37,487 bases of DNA from a bacterium (GTDB lineage: Bacteria > Eremiobacterota > Eremiobacteria > Baltobacterales > Baltobacteraceae): positions 1 through 37,487 of the forward strand of contig JAJYHP010000045.1 in assembly GCA_021784715.1 (NCBI GenBank). The letters run 5' to 3'. Shown here piece after piece: positions 16,265 through 24,214 of the stretch (within the stretch, counting starts at the first letter, position 1; each line of letters begins with the position of its first letter). The notes under the pieces were generated by a model. That model searched no databases. It had not been told where the DNA came from and worked only from the letters and a program-made list of their open reading frames with translations. A program made the translations under genes and the position numbers.

Positions 16265-17750
16265 TCGCCCTGCACCCGCGCTGATTTTCGAGACCGGTGC
16301 GCCCGGCCGCGCGACGGAATATGTCGAGCGCTCGCGCCCGCACGCCGAGTTTTTACCGCAGGAGTTTCTGCGTTCGGAGCTTCCGCTTCCCGATAACAGC
16401 GAACTCGACGTCGTTCGACACTTCACGCAGCTCTCGCAGCGCACGTTCGGCATCGACTTGGGGTTCTATCCGTTAGGGAGTTGTACGATGAAGTACAACC
16501 CGCGCATCAACGATGCGATGGCGAATCTCCCCGGATTTCGCGATCTCCACCCGTATACGCCCGACGACCTCGCACAGGGCTCGCTTGCGGTAATGTACGA
16601 ACTCGAACGTAGTTTGAGCTCGATTTTCGGCATGGCGGCCTTCAGCTTAAACCCGTCGGCGGGCGCGCATGCCGAACTCGCCGCGCTGCTGGTCGCAAAA
16701 AAATACTTTAAAGATCGCGGCGAGAGCAAACGCACGAAAGTGATCGTCCCCGATACGGCGCACGGGACCAACCCCGCGTCGGCCGCAATGTGCGGCTTTA
16801 AGGTGATCTCGCTTCCCTCCGATGCACGCGGACGCGTCAGCCTCGAAGAGATCGAAAAGGTTCTCGGGGACGATACCGCGGTCTGCATGATGACCAACCC
16901 CAACACGTTGGGTCTCTTCGAGGATCATATCGCCGAGATCGCCGCTGCGGTGCACCGGGTCGGCGGCCTCATGTATTACGACGGAGCGAACGCGAATGCG
17001 ATCATGGGCAACGTTCGCCCGGGTGATATGGGCTTCGATCTCATGCATCTCAACACGCACAAGACCTTCACGATCCCACACGGCGGCGGGGGTGCAGGGC
17101 ACGGCCCGCTCGGCGTTGCCGCGCATTTAGTCGACTATCTCCCCACCCCCGTCGTGCGCGCGATTCCCGACGGGAAGGGCGATCTGCGTCGTGCGCCTTC
17201 CGACGGCATGCGTTTCGAACTCGATTTCGACCGTCCGAAATCGATCGGACCGATGCGCTCGTTCTGGTCGAATTTCGCGCATGCGGTTCGCGCCTTGAGC
17301 TATCTCTACGCCAACGGCGCCGAAGGTCTAAAATCGGTCTCGCAGCTCGCGGTGCTCAACGCGAACTATCTTCGCGTCGGCGTCTCGGAGTTTCTCGCGA
17401 CTCCGTACCCGGAGATATGCAGACACGAATTCGTCGCCTCTGCCCAAGAACTCAAAAAAGAGACCGGCGTGCGCGCTCTCGATATCGCTAAGGCGCTACT
17501 CGATCGCGGCTTCATGGCCCCGACGGTTTATTTCCCGCTCATCGTTCCCGAGTGTTTGATGATGGAGCCGACGGAGACCGAATCGAAGGAGACGCTCGAT
17601 CTCTTCATCGAGGCCTTGCGCGAAATCGTCGAAACGGCGAAGCGCGACCCGCAGAGCGTGATGGCCGCACCGGTCAATACGGTGGTCGGTCGGATTGACG
17701 AGACGCGAGCGGCCCGTCAACCCGATCTTCGGTGGCGTCAGTCGGGCTGA
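16245..17750 (+). CDS. gcvPB: Glycine decarboxylase subunit 2 (P protein, PLP-binding half)
   Basis: A 501-residue beta subunit. The PLP Schiff-base lysine is Lys273 in LNTHKTFTIPHGGGG. Other marks are GFYPLGSCTMKYNPRIND, PDTAHGTNPASAAMCGF and MMTNPNTLGLFE. Together with GcvPA it catalyses glycine decarboxylation onto the lipoyl arm. The 20-base overlap with gcvPA shows tight coupling and marks the last gene of the run that began at speE. The following genes lie on the other strand. Confidence 0.96.
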   Translation: MSQPSANRPAPALIFETGAPGRATEYVERSRPHAEFLPQEFLRSELPLPDNSELDVVRHFTQLSQRTFGIDLGFYPLGSCTMKYNPRINDAMANLPGFRDLHPYTPDDLAQGSLAVMYELERSLSSIFGMAAFSLNPSAGAHAELAALLVAKKYFKDRGESKRTKVIVPDTAHGTNPASAAMCGFKVISLPSDARGRVSLEEIEKVLGDDTAVCMMTNPNTLGLFEDHIAEIAAAVHRVGGLMYYDGANANAIMGNVRPGDMGFDLMHLNTHKTFTIPHGGGGAGHGPLGVAAHLVDYLPTPVVRAIPDGKGDLRRAPSDGMRFELDFDRPKSIGPMRSFWSNFAHAVRALSYLYANGAEGLKSVSQLAVLNANYLRVGVSEFLATPYPEICRHEFVASAQELKKETGVRALDIAKALLDRGFMAPTVYFPLIVPECLMMEPTETESKETLDLFIEALREIVETAKRDPQSVMAAPVNTVVGRIDETRAARQPDLRWRQSG

Positions 17751-17836
17751 TGCTTGGCGATGGCGTACATCTTCGCGTTCATGCGAATGAATCGCCATAT
17801 TTGGTAGGGCCAGAAGTTCCGTAAAAAGTGGTTCAT
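17738..17836 (-). CDS. 32-residue small protein coupled to the SQR-like gene
   Basis: The frame encodes a 32-residue basic, aromatic peptide with LRNFWPYQIWRFIRMN near its start and no recognisable domain. Its ATG (17836) lies 7 bases after the stop of the SQR-like gene, and a GGAG that overlaps that stop region sits about 10 bases upstream, so translation would be coupled. The hydrophobic-aromatic and basic make-up suggests a membrane-surface helix, which would suit a partner of a monotopic quinone reductase. The end overlaps the tail of gcvPB on the other strand by 13 bases. It may be a chance ORF. Confidence 0.45.
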   Translation of the reverse strand: MNHFLRNFWPYQIWRFIRMNAKMYAIAKHQPD

Positions 17837-17843
17837 GCTCGTA

Positions 17844-19298
17844 TCACTCCGGTATCATCGCCCAACCGGGCTTGGCTTGTAGTTTCCACATGAAGGCTTC
17901 GTGGAGCATGCGCTTGGTCCACGCGCCGGAAAGGCCGACATCGAGTTCGCAGAGGTCGATGTCGCGCCCGTACTCGGGGTAGCGTTCGTAGTCGCGAGCA
18001 ACCGGCATCATCACGATTGAAGCGGCCGATCCATTCCAGATCGAGTGTCCCATCGATGCGATACATGCCGCCGGCATCTCGCTCATGCTTTCGTGATGGA
18101 TCGCCGGACGGCCGGCGACCTGCTCGGCGATATTGAGCGCAACGGTGCGCCCCATAATGCCTGAAGCCATGCCCGTGCGCGGCGGGGTGGCGACGATCGT
18201 CGTTCCCGAGGCGGTTTTGAGCGTTTTGGAGAGCGGGTGGGGCGGAGCGAAGGCGATCCCCGCGGCATAGAGATTTTCGTAGAAAGGCGAGCGGTAGATC
18301 GAGGGCCAGTCCGCAGCGCGATACGCATCGTAGCTCTTGGCCGAATAATCGGCATCGACGCGCATGAAGCCGCTCGGAACGGTCATTTTCTCGGTAATAT
18401 CGCTGCCGTCGGCCGCGACGTATTTCATCGGGATACCGCGGAACTGCGGGATGAGCATCGCAAAATCATATTCTAGGGTCGCGGGGTCGTATCCGACGCG
18501 ATCGTAGGATATGCCGTCCTTCCCGACACCGGTCACGCCGGCGGCGAGAATCGGTTTGATGCCGCGCTCGTTGAAAAGTTGGTCGATGACGGTCGAGCCG
18601 GTGACGACCTTTCCGCCGATGCGTGCCTCGACGCCATCGACTCCGAAATCGCCCGCTGCCGGTTCGTTCGAGAGCCAGACGAGATCCGCGCGATCGCGCA
18701 GGCCGCGTCGTCGCAGATCGGCATCGACGTTCATAATGTATTCGAACGCCGCGCCTTGGCAGGTCGCTCCGGGATGGCCGACACCGATCACAAAACGACG
18801 GCGGCTTCCCTTTTTCAATTGGGCGACATTTTCGAGGTAGGCGTCGCGCGCGCCGAGCGCGTGCTCGACCGAGCAGACGCTCTGCGTGCTGCCCTCTTTG
18901 GGGCCTAATCCCGGCGTGCCCTCGAAATTGAGGTATGGTCCGGTGGCGTTCACGAGATAGTCGTAGGGAATCTTTTCTCCGCTTCCATCGGCGCGACGTA
19001 CTTCGACGAAGCGTTCGTCGGGATGGATGCTCTCCGCTCGGCCGTCGATATAATCGAAGCCGAGTTTTTCATAGACGGGGGCGAGCGGGAACCAAACTTT
19101 ATCGGGTGACATCGTTCCCGTGCCGACCCAAATGAGGCTCGGAAACCACGTGAATCGATTGCGTGGAGCGACGACGGTGACGCGAGCGTGCGAGTGCACG
19201 AGTCGCGAAAGATGGAGTGCGGCGGTATGTCCGGCGAAGCCGGCGCCGAGGATGACGATGCTTGGCAACCCCGTATGGGGGGTGCTCGATGCGTTCAT
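17844..19298 (-). CDS. Sulfide:quinone oxidoreductase-like FAD-dependent enzyme
   Basis: A 484-residue two-dinucleotide-fold flavoprotein. FAD binds at ILGAGFAG (16-23), with YDYLVNATGP (112-121) as a second FAD contact. Candidate redox cysteines are Cys142 (CSVEHA), Cys180 (GATCQGAAFEY) and Cys412 (AACIASMG), an arrangement like that of sulfide:quinone oxidoreductases, which pass electrons from sulfide to quinone at the membrane face. The C-terminal tail with amphipathic character (MLHEAFMWKL) may be the membrane contact. ATG 19298 follows a GGGAGGT ribosome site. The promoter carries a CsoR/CstR-like palindrome, supporting a sulfide or persulfide role. NDH-2 or flavocytochrome c sulfide dehydrogenase are alternatives. 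Confidence 0.8.
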   Translation of the reverse strand: MNASSTPHTGLPSIVILGAGFAGHTAALHLSRLVHSHARVTVVAPRNRFTWFPSLIWVGTGTMSPDKVWFPLAPVYEKLGFDYIDGRAESIHPDERFVEVRRADGSGEKIPYDYLVNATGPYLNFEGTPGLGPKEGSTQSVCSVEHALGARDAYLENVAQLKKGSRRRFVIGVGHPGATCQGAAFEYIMNVDADLRRRGLRDRADLVWLSNEPAAGDFGVDGVEARIGGKVVTGSTVIDQLFNERGIKPILAAGVTGVGKDGISYDRVGYDPATLEYDFAMLIPQFRGIPMKYVAADGSDITEKMTVPSGFMRVDADYSAKSYDAYRAADWPSIYRSPFYENLYAAGIAFAPPHPLSKTLKTASGTTIVATPPRTGMASGIMGRTVALNIAEQVAGRPAIHHESMSEMPAACIASMGHSIWNGSAASIVMMPVARDYERYPEYGRDIDLCELDVGLSGAWTKRMLHEAFMWKLQAKPGWAMIPE

Positions 19299-19330
19299 GG
19301 GGATACCTCCCTGCCTAGCGGCATGCGCGT

Positions 19331-19360
19331 ATTATACTCCTACCCCTAGGGGTATTACAA
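19331..19360 (-). promoter_or_regulatory. SQR promoter with CsoR/CstR-like operator
   Basis: On the minus strand TTGTAA (19360-19355) and TATAAT (19336-19331) are 18 bases apart. The perfect 14-base palindrome TACCCCTAGGGGTA (19341-19354) occupies the spacer. AT-flanked C4/G4 tracts are typical of CsoR-family operators (copper CsoR, RcnR, persulfide CstR); CstR controls sqr in Staphylococcus aureus. The repressor gene is not in the window. Confidence 0.6.
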
Positions 19361-19537
19361 TACAAGCGAGCCGCCCTCAGCTATGGCCGGCGGCGACCCC
19401 GGGAGGCTCCTTTTCTCTAAAAGAGGGCGCGCCTTTCGGCAGGCTCTTCTTGGAGCCGGGGGCTATACTGAGAGGTGAAAGGGGCCGTTCCGCGGCTCCT
19501 CATGAGTCTCCCGAATCGTCAAAAAATGAGGGCAGCG

Positions 19538-20017
19538 ATGCGCATCAAGTACGAGGTCTCCGCAGGTGGGGTTCTCCTTCGTCGTCGAGACGCGGGCTTC
19601 GATGCAATGCTCATCGGTCGCGGTTCGCCGCGCGTCTGGACGCTGCCGAAGGGGCACGTCGAACATCGGGAGTCCAACGAACAGGCGGCGATTCGCGAAG
19701 TGCGCGAGGAGACCGGGTGCTGGGGTGAGATCCTCGGGCGGCTCAACGAGATTTCGTACTGGTTCTACGTCGGCAAAGCCAAGCACAAGAAGAGCGTGAC
19801 GTTCTTTTCGATGCGCTACCTCTCGGGGGATCCGCAGAACCACGATCATGAAGTCGATGAAGCGCGCTGGTTCGATGCCGCCGCGGCACGGAAGATGCTC
19901 AAATACGTCAACGAAAAGCGCTTGATCGATTTGGCGCTCGAATCGGCGATGCAGCACATCGGAAGTTTCGAAGTCGAGCCCGCACTCGCGCCGGCCATGG
20001 AGCAGCGTAGCTCTTGA
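19538..20017 (+). CDS. Nudix hydrolase
   Basis: A 159-residue Nudix protein. The Nudix box GHVEHRESNEQAAIREVREE starts at Gly39 and supplies the metal-binding Glu residues (REVREETG). Preceding residues VSAGGVLLRRR and WTLPKGH fit the MutT/Ap4A-hydrolase-like branch; substrate cannot be told. ATG 19538 is chosen over earlier in-frame starts (19475 GTG, 19502 and 19526 ATG) because GAGGG lies 5-9 bases before it and the domain begins immediately. Its stop overlaps the scpA TTG by 4 bases, so it heads the operon. Confidence 0.88.
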   Translation: MRIKYEVSAGGVLLRRRDAGFDAMLIGRGSPRVWTLPKGHVEHRESNEQAAIREVREETGCWGEILGRLNEISYWFYVGKAKHKKSVTFFSMRYLSGDPQNHDHEVDEARWFDAAAARKMLKYVNEKRLIDLALESAMQHIGSFEVEPALAPAMEQRSS

Positions 20018-20775
20018 ACCAGAGTGCGCTCGCGGAGCGCTCCGACCCATGCCTCGTGCGGCTCGACGTCTTCGACGGGCCGCTTGATTTGTTGCTCGGC
20101 CTTATCAAAGAGCAGCAGCTCGATATCGCCACCGTGTCGCTCTCGAGCGTCGCCGAGCAGTATCTCGCCTACGTCCGCGTTATGGAATCGCTCGACGTCG
20201 AGGTTGCCGCAGAGTATCTCGTAATCGCAGCGACGCTCGTTTTCCTGAAATCGCGCTCCCTGCTGCCGGCGATTCCCGCCGAACTCGCCGAGGTGGGTGA
20301 AGAGTCGCCCGAAGAGGTCGAAGAGCGTCTGCGCCGCCGACTGATCGCCTATTCGAAGTATCGCGAGCTCGGCGATGCTCTGCGTTCGCGGCAGGCCGAG
20401 GCAAGCTCGGTCTTCTATCGCGAGGGTGGCGATGCGACCGGGAACTTCGAACAGCGCTATCGCATCGACGCCGATCGCCTCGCGCGCGCATTTCTCGCGA
20501 TGCTGCAGAACGCGCGTCCCGAGAAGCGGACGATCGCGCGCGAGCGGATATCGCTTCTCGCGCAGATGGATTACATCGTTCGGAACCTGCGCGAGCACGG
20601 CGAGACGACATTCGCCGCACTCTGCAACGAACTCGGAATGACCCGCGAGATTATCATTGCCACCTTCCTCGCCGTGCTCGAACTCATGCGTCGCAATCGC
20701 ATTAAAATCGAGCAGCCATCGCCCTTCGAAGATATCACCATCGCCCTCCACCACGGACAAACGACACCTGTATGA
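20014..20775 (+). CDS. scpA: Segregation and condensation protein A
   Basis: A 253-residue kleisin subunit of the SMC-ScpAB condensin. The N-terminal helix VRLDVFDGPLDLLLGLIKE contacts the SMC neck, LDIATVSLSSVAEQYLAYV and AAEYLVIAATLVFLKSRSLLP are family signatures, and the C-terminal winged helix (REHGETTFAALCNELGM...) binds the SMC head. The start is TTG 20014 in a TTGA overlap with the Nudix stop; an in-frame ATG would lose the N-terminal motif. ATGA overlap links it to scpB. Confidence 0.94.
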   Translation: MNQSALAERSDPCLVRLDVFDGPLDLLLGLIKEQQLDIATVSLSSVAEQYLAYVRVMESLDVEVAAEYLVIAATLVFLKSRSLLPAIPAELAEVGEESPEEVEERLRRRLIAYSKYRELGDALRSRQAEASSVFYREGGDATGNFEQRYRIDADRLARAFLAMLQNARPEKRTIARERISLLAQMDYIVRNLREHGETTFAALCNELGMTREIIIATFLAVLELMRRNRIKIEQPSPFEDITIALHHGQTTPV

Positions 20776-21458
20776 GTACCGACACCGTCATCGCCGAGGC
20801 GCTAGCCGAGGCCGCCAACGAACGCGAAGAGCTCAGCGCCGTCGCCGAGCGTATCGAACCGCTGGTCGAAGCGCTGCTGTTCGTTGCCGGAGAAGCCCTC
20901 GATCAACGTCGCATCGCGAAATTCGTCGATGCCGATGAAAAGGCCGTCGATATCGCGCTCGTAAAGCTTGCCGAACGCTACGACGGGCGCGGCATCGTCT
21001 TGCGCAACGTCGCGGGCGGCTTTCGGTTCGGCACGGCGCCCACTGCAAGAGAGGTCGTCGAGAAATACTTACTTCCCCCGAAAACGACGCTCTCGTCGCC
21101 GGCGCTCGAAACCTTGGCGATCGTCGCGCAGATGCAGCCGGTGACGAAGGGTGAGATCGAATCGATTCGCGGCGTTAATTCCGACAGCGTCGTCAACACG
21201 TTATTGGATCGCTCGCTGATCTGCGAAGCGGGCCGCAAAGAAGTCGTCGGACGTCCGATGCAATATAAAACGACCTCACTTTTCCTCGAATCGTTCGGGC
21301 TGAACTCGCTGGAAGATCTGCCCGATCTCGAGGTGGAGATCGAGCGTCCGCGCGAACTCGCTCTGCCGCTTATAGCCGGAGATGCCGATCCGAACGCGGA
21401 GACGACCGCGGAGCCGAGCCTCGCCGAACCCGGCCGAGAAAGCGATACGGATCGATGA
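20772..21458 (+). CDS. scpB: Segregation and condensation protein B
   Basis: A 228-residue protein with two winged-helix domains that dimerises and clamps ScpA. Seen are IEPLVEALLFVAGEALDQRRIAKF, YDGRGIVLRNVAGGFRFGT and the strongly conserved KTTLSSPALETLAIVAQMQPVTKGEIESIRGV (about 100-131), then GRPMQYKTTSLFLESFGLNSLEDLP. The acidic C-terminal tail of about 30 residues is not conserved. It overlaps scpA and the methyltransferase by 4 bases each. Confidence 0.94.
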   Translation: MSTDTVIAEALAEAANEREELSAVAERIEPLVEALLFVAGEALDQRRIAKFVDADEKAVDIALVKLAERYDGRGIVLRNVAGGFRFGTAPTAREVVEKYLLPPKTTLSSPALETLAIVAQMQPVTKGEIESIRGVNSDSVVNTLLDRSLICEAGRKEVVGRPMQYKTTSLFLESFGLNSLEDLPDLEVEIERPRELALPLIAGDADPNAETTAEPSLAEPGRESDTDR

Positions 21459-22180
21459 CGGTCGAGAACGACGCTCCGGCGCGGCCGCTCGCCTATTCGA
21501 CCTCGCTCTACGACGCCTTAGTGGAATTCGGTCTTCCAATTCGTGGGAAAATTCTCGATGCTGCCTGCGGGGAGGGCGACGCGAGCGCTCCGTTGATCGA
21601 TAACGGCGCTGCGGTCACCGGCATCGACCTTCATGCCGAGGCGCTCGATCGGGCTCGTCGATTGCATCCCGCGGCTACCTGGCGGCTCGGCGACGTTACC
21701 GCGTTGCCGTTTGAGGCCGCGAGCTTCGATGCTTATCTTTGCGCGCAAGGTTTCCACTTGTTCGATCGTGCCAAGGCGCTCGCTGAAGCCTATCGCGTTC
21801 TGAAGCCTGGTGGGCGGATTGCGATTTGGTGGAAGCACGCGCTTTCGGGCTCCCCGGTGCGTCCGCTCTGCGACGAGGCGGCACGAGAGATCGATATCCA
21901 TCCGCTCGTCGGCACGCTCGTCGGTGGCTTTCGCGAATTTTATGCCGCGCCGTTCGTCGGACAGTCCTTGCGCGTTTTGCAGTGGCGGTTGGTGACGACG
22001 CGAGCGGCGTTCTTTGAAGAAGAGCGCGTTCGCTTGGAACATGCCGGTATCGCAGAGGAGCAGGTTCGCCGCTATATCGCGACGTTAGAGCGCCTCTTCA
22101 AAGAACAGCTCGGCCCCGATATCGGAAGCTTCCAGCACGCCTACATGCAGTATCTCTACCTCGCACGCAAGGAGGGATAG
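21455..22180 (+). CDS. Class I SAM-dependent methyltransferase, substrate unknown
   Basis: A 241-residue Methyltransf_11-type protein. Motif I ILDAACGEGDAS (about 34-45), an acidic loop GIDLHAEALDRAR, LPFEAASFDAYLCAQGFHLF and the post-motif EAYRVLKPGGRIAIWW are clear. The C-terminal 100 residues are generic, so I cannot separate a ubiquinone/menaquinone, tRNA or small-molecule methylase. It is coupled to scpB by ATGA and ends one base before the start of nfo, so it belongs to the operon. Confidence 0.85.
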   Translation: MTVENDAPARPLAYSTSLYDALVEFGLPIRGKILDAACGEGDASAPLIDNGAAVTGIDLHAEALDRARRLHPAATWRLGDVTALPFEAASFDAYLCAQGFHLFDRAKALAEAYRVLKPGGRIAIWWKHALSGSPVRPLCDEAAREIDIHPLVGTLVGGFREFYAAPFVGQSLRVLQWRLVTTRAAFFEEERVRLEHAGIAEEQVRRYIATLERLFKEQLGPDIGSFQHAYMQYLYLARKEG

Positions 22181-22181
22181 G

Positions 22182-23024
22182 ATGCGATTCGGCCTTCATA
22201 CGCGCCTTGCCGACGGTTACGAGGCTGCAGTGAATCGCTCCGTCGCGCTGGGATGCACGACGATGCAGGTATTCACGAGCAACCCGCGCGCATATCGTCA
22301 GGCGACGCCGAAAATAGAGGCTCTCGCGGCGTTTTCTGCGCTGCGCGCGCGCAATAATCTCGATCCTGCCGTCACGCATACGCCCTATCTAATCAATCTT
22401 GCTAGCGAAGATCCGAAAATATTTAGCGGTTCGTTGAATTTGCTCAAGCACGATCTTCGCGTCGCCGCGCTTGCCGGTATCGCGCTCGTCAACACGCACG
22501 TCGGTTCGTACGGAAAACGCGACCGCGATGCGGGATTTGCCGCGATCGTTGCGGCGCTCGAAGAGGCGTTGCGTGAGATCCCGCCGTCGGTCACGCTGGT
22601 GCTCGAAAATTCGGCGGGTGCCGGTGCGCTCGCGGGCGGGACGCTCGACGAACTCGGTTCATTCCTGCGCGCCGTCGATCACCCGCAGTTGGGGGTTTGC
22701 ATCGATACCGCGCATGCGTGGGCTGCGGGGTACAAAATCGATACGAAAGACGACGTGGCGCGCTTCGTCGAGGCGCTGGAGAAATCGATCGGCTTCGATC
22801 GGCTGCGGATGTTTCATCTCAACGACACGCAGATTCCGCTTGGCGGGAATCGCGATCGACACTGGCATATCGGCGAGGGTTTGATCGGCGAAGACGGCTT
22901 TCGAGCATTGTTCGGCGTGCCGGAGTTGCGCGAGAAGGTGGCGATTCTCGAAACGCCCGGCGAGGACGCCGACGACGCACGCAATATGGCCACGATTTTA
23001 CGCCTGTACGGAGAGGCCGCCTAA
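22182..23024 (+). CDS. nfo: Endonuclease IV (AP endonuclease)
   Basis: A 280-residue TIM-barrel zinc nuclease that cuts 5' of abasic sites in base excision repair. Metal ligands are visible in THTPYLINLAS, NTHVGSYG, LVLENSAGAG, CIDTAHAWAAGY, FHLNDTQIPLGGNRDRHWHIGEG and ILETPGED, all in family order. The length is normal. The ATG at 22182 sits one base after the methyltransferase stop. A DNA polymerase IV gene follows after 6 bases, giving a repair pair. Confidence 0.95.
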   Translation: MRFGLHTRLADGYEAAVNRSVALGCTTMQVFTSNPRAYRQATPKIEALAAFSALRARNNLDPAVTHTPYLINLASEDPKIFSGSLNLLKHDLRVAALAGIALVNTHVGSYGKRDRDAGFAAIVAALEEALREIPPSVTLVLENSAGAGALAGGTLDELGSFLRAVDHPQLGVCIDTAHAWAAGYKIDTKDDVARFVEALEKSIGFDRLRMFHLNDTQIPLGGNRDRHWHIGEGLIGEDGFRALFGVPELREKVAILETPGEDADDARNMATILRLYGEAA

Positions 23025-23030
23025 GGGCTC

Positions 23031-24086
23031 ATGCCGATCGCGCATCTCGACGTCGATGCCTTTTATGCAAGCGTCGCCGTGCGGGATCGCCCCGAATTGC
23101 GCGGGCGTCCGCTGGTCGTCGCCGGTTCGCATCGTCGCTCGGTGGTGCTGACGGCCTCGTACGAAGCGCGCCCTTTCGGCATTCGTTCCGCCATGCCGCT
23201 CCATCAAGCACTCGAGCGCTGTGCCGACCTCGTCGTCGTACCGCCGGATATGGAGCGCTATCGGGCCGAGTCCAAGGAGATATTCGCGCTACTCCGCTCG
23301 CGCGGCCACGTGCTCGAGCCGCTCTCGTACGATGAAGCCTTTCTCGATCTCGGCGATATTTCGTTCGACGAAGCGAAGGCGCTCGTCGCAATATTTCGTG
23401 CCGAGGTTCGGCGCGAGCGCGGTCTGAGCATCAGCGCCGGGGTTGCATGCGGGAAAATGATTGCGAAGATCGCCTCGGACCTTGCAAAGCCCGACGGCCT
23501 GCTCGCCGTCGAGCCCGGCGAGGAACGAACGTTTTTGGCACCGCTCTCGGTCGGGCGGCTTTGGGGCGTCGGGCCGAAAACGCAGGCGCGATTGAACGAG
23601 CGCGGCGTCGTCACGATCGCCGACATTCTCACGCTCGACGAGCCGACCTCGAGCGAACTCTTCGGTTCTTCTTGGCAGCGCATGCGCGATTTTGCGATGG
23701 GTATCGACCGGCGTGTGGTCAGCGCAGCGAGCGAAACGAAATCGATCTCCACCGAGGAAACGTTCGAGTACGATGTAAGCGACCGGCGCCGCTTGTTCGA
23801 ACTTCTGCTCGCCCAGGCCGGGGAACTCGCGGAGGATCTTCGTCGGGAGAACCTTTGGGCGCGCACCGTCGGCATCAAAGTAAAATTCGCCGATTTCTCG
23901 TTGCGCGTTCGGCAGACGAGCCTTCGCGAGCCGACGCAGTCGGTAAAAGCAATCTATCACGCCGCGCGTAGTTGTCTGGAACGCGCACGGATCGACGGCG
24001 CGCCGATACGTCTGCTCGGGACGCGCGTGGCGACGCTCGACGATCGTGGGTCGAACCAACTCTCGCTCTTCGCGCCGCGCCCATAG
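23031..24086 (+). CDS. dinB: DNA polymerase IV (Y-family translesion polymerase)
   Basis: A 351-residue Y-family polymerase. Catalytic acids are Asp7 (HLDVDAFYASV) and Asp101-Glu102 (SYDEAFLDL). SISAGVACGKMIAKIASDLAKPDG and the helix-hairpin-helix VGRLWGVGPKTQARL mark palm and thumb. The C-terminus ends in QLSLFAPRP, a canonical beta-clamp-binding motif, so the gene is complete. It copies past DNA lesions with low fidelity. Last gene of the operon; the 128 bases to 24214 show no convincing terminator. Confidence 0.95.
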   Translation: MPIAHLDVDAFYASVAVRDRPELRGRPLVVAGSHRRSVVLTASYEARPFGIRSAMPLHQALERCADLVVVPPDMERYRAESKEIFALLRSRGHVLEPLSYDEAFLDLGDISFDEAKALVAIFRAEVRRERGLSISAGVACGKMIAKIASDLAKPDGLLAVEPGEERTFLAPLSVGRLWGVGPKTQARLNERGVVTIADILTLDEPTSSELFGSSWQRMRDFAMGIDRRVVSAASETKSISTEETFEYDVSDRRRLFELLLAQAGELAEDLRRENLWARTVGIKVKFADFSLRVRQTSLREPTQSVKAIYHAARSCLERARIDGAPIRLLGTRVATLDDRGSNQLSLFAPRP

Positions 24087-24214
24087 GCGCCGTGCGCTAC
24101 TACCGGATGCTCCTCCTCTCGGGTTGCAGGTGAGTTGGAGGGCGCCGTTCGGTAAAGGGCTAGGGATGTTAAAGCCTCGGAAGTGGGGACGTTACGGCGT
24201 CATCGGCACCCCGT

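Noticed and set aside
19361..19537. Promoter for the Nudix-scp operon around TATACT at 19464-19469
   Set aside because: No acceptable -35 hexamer at 16-18 bases, so it is not called.
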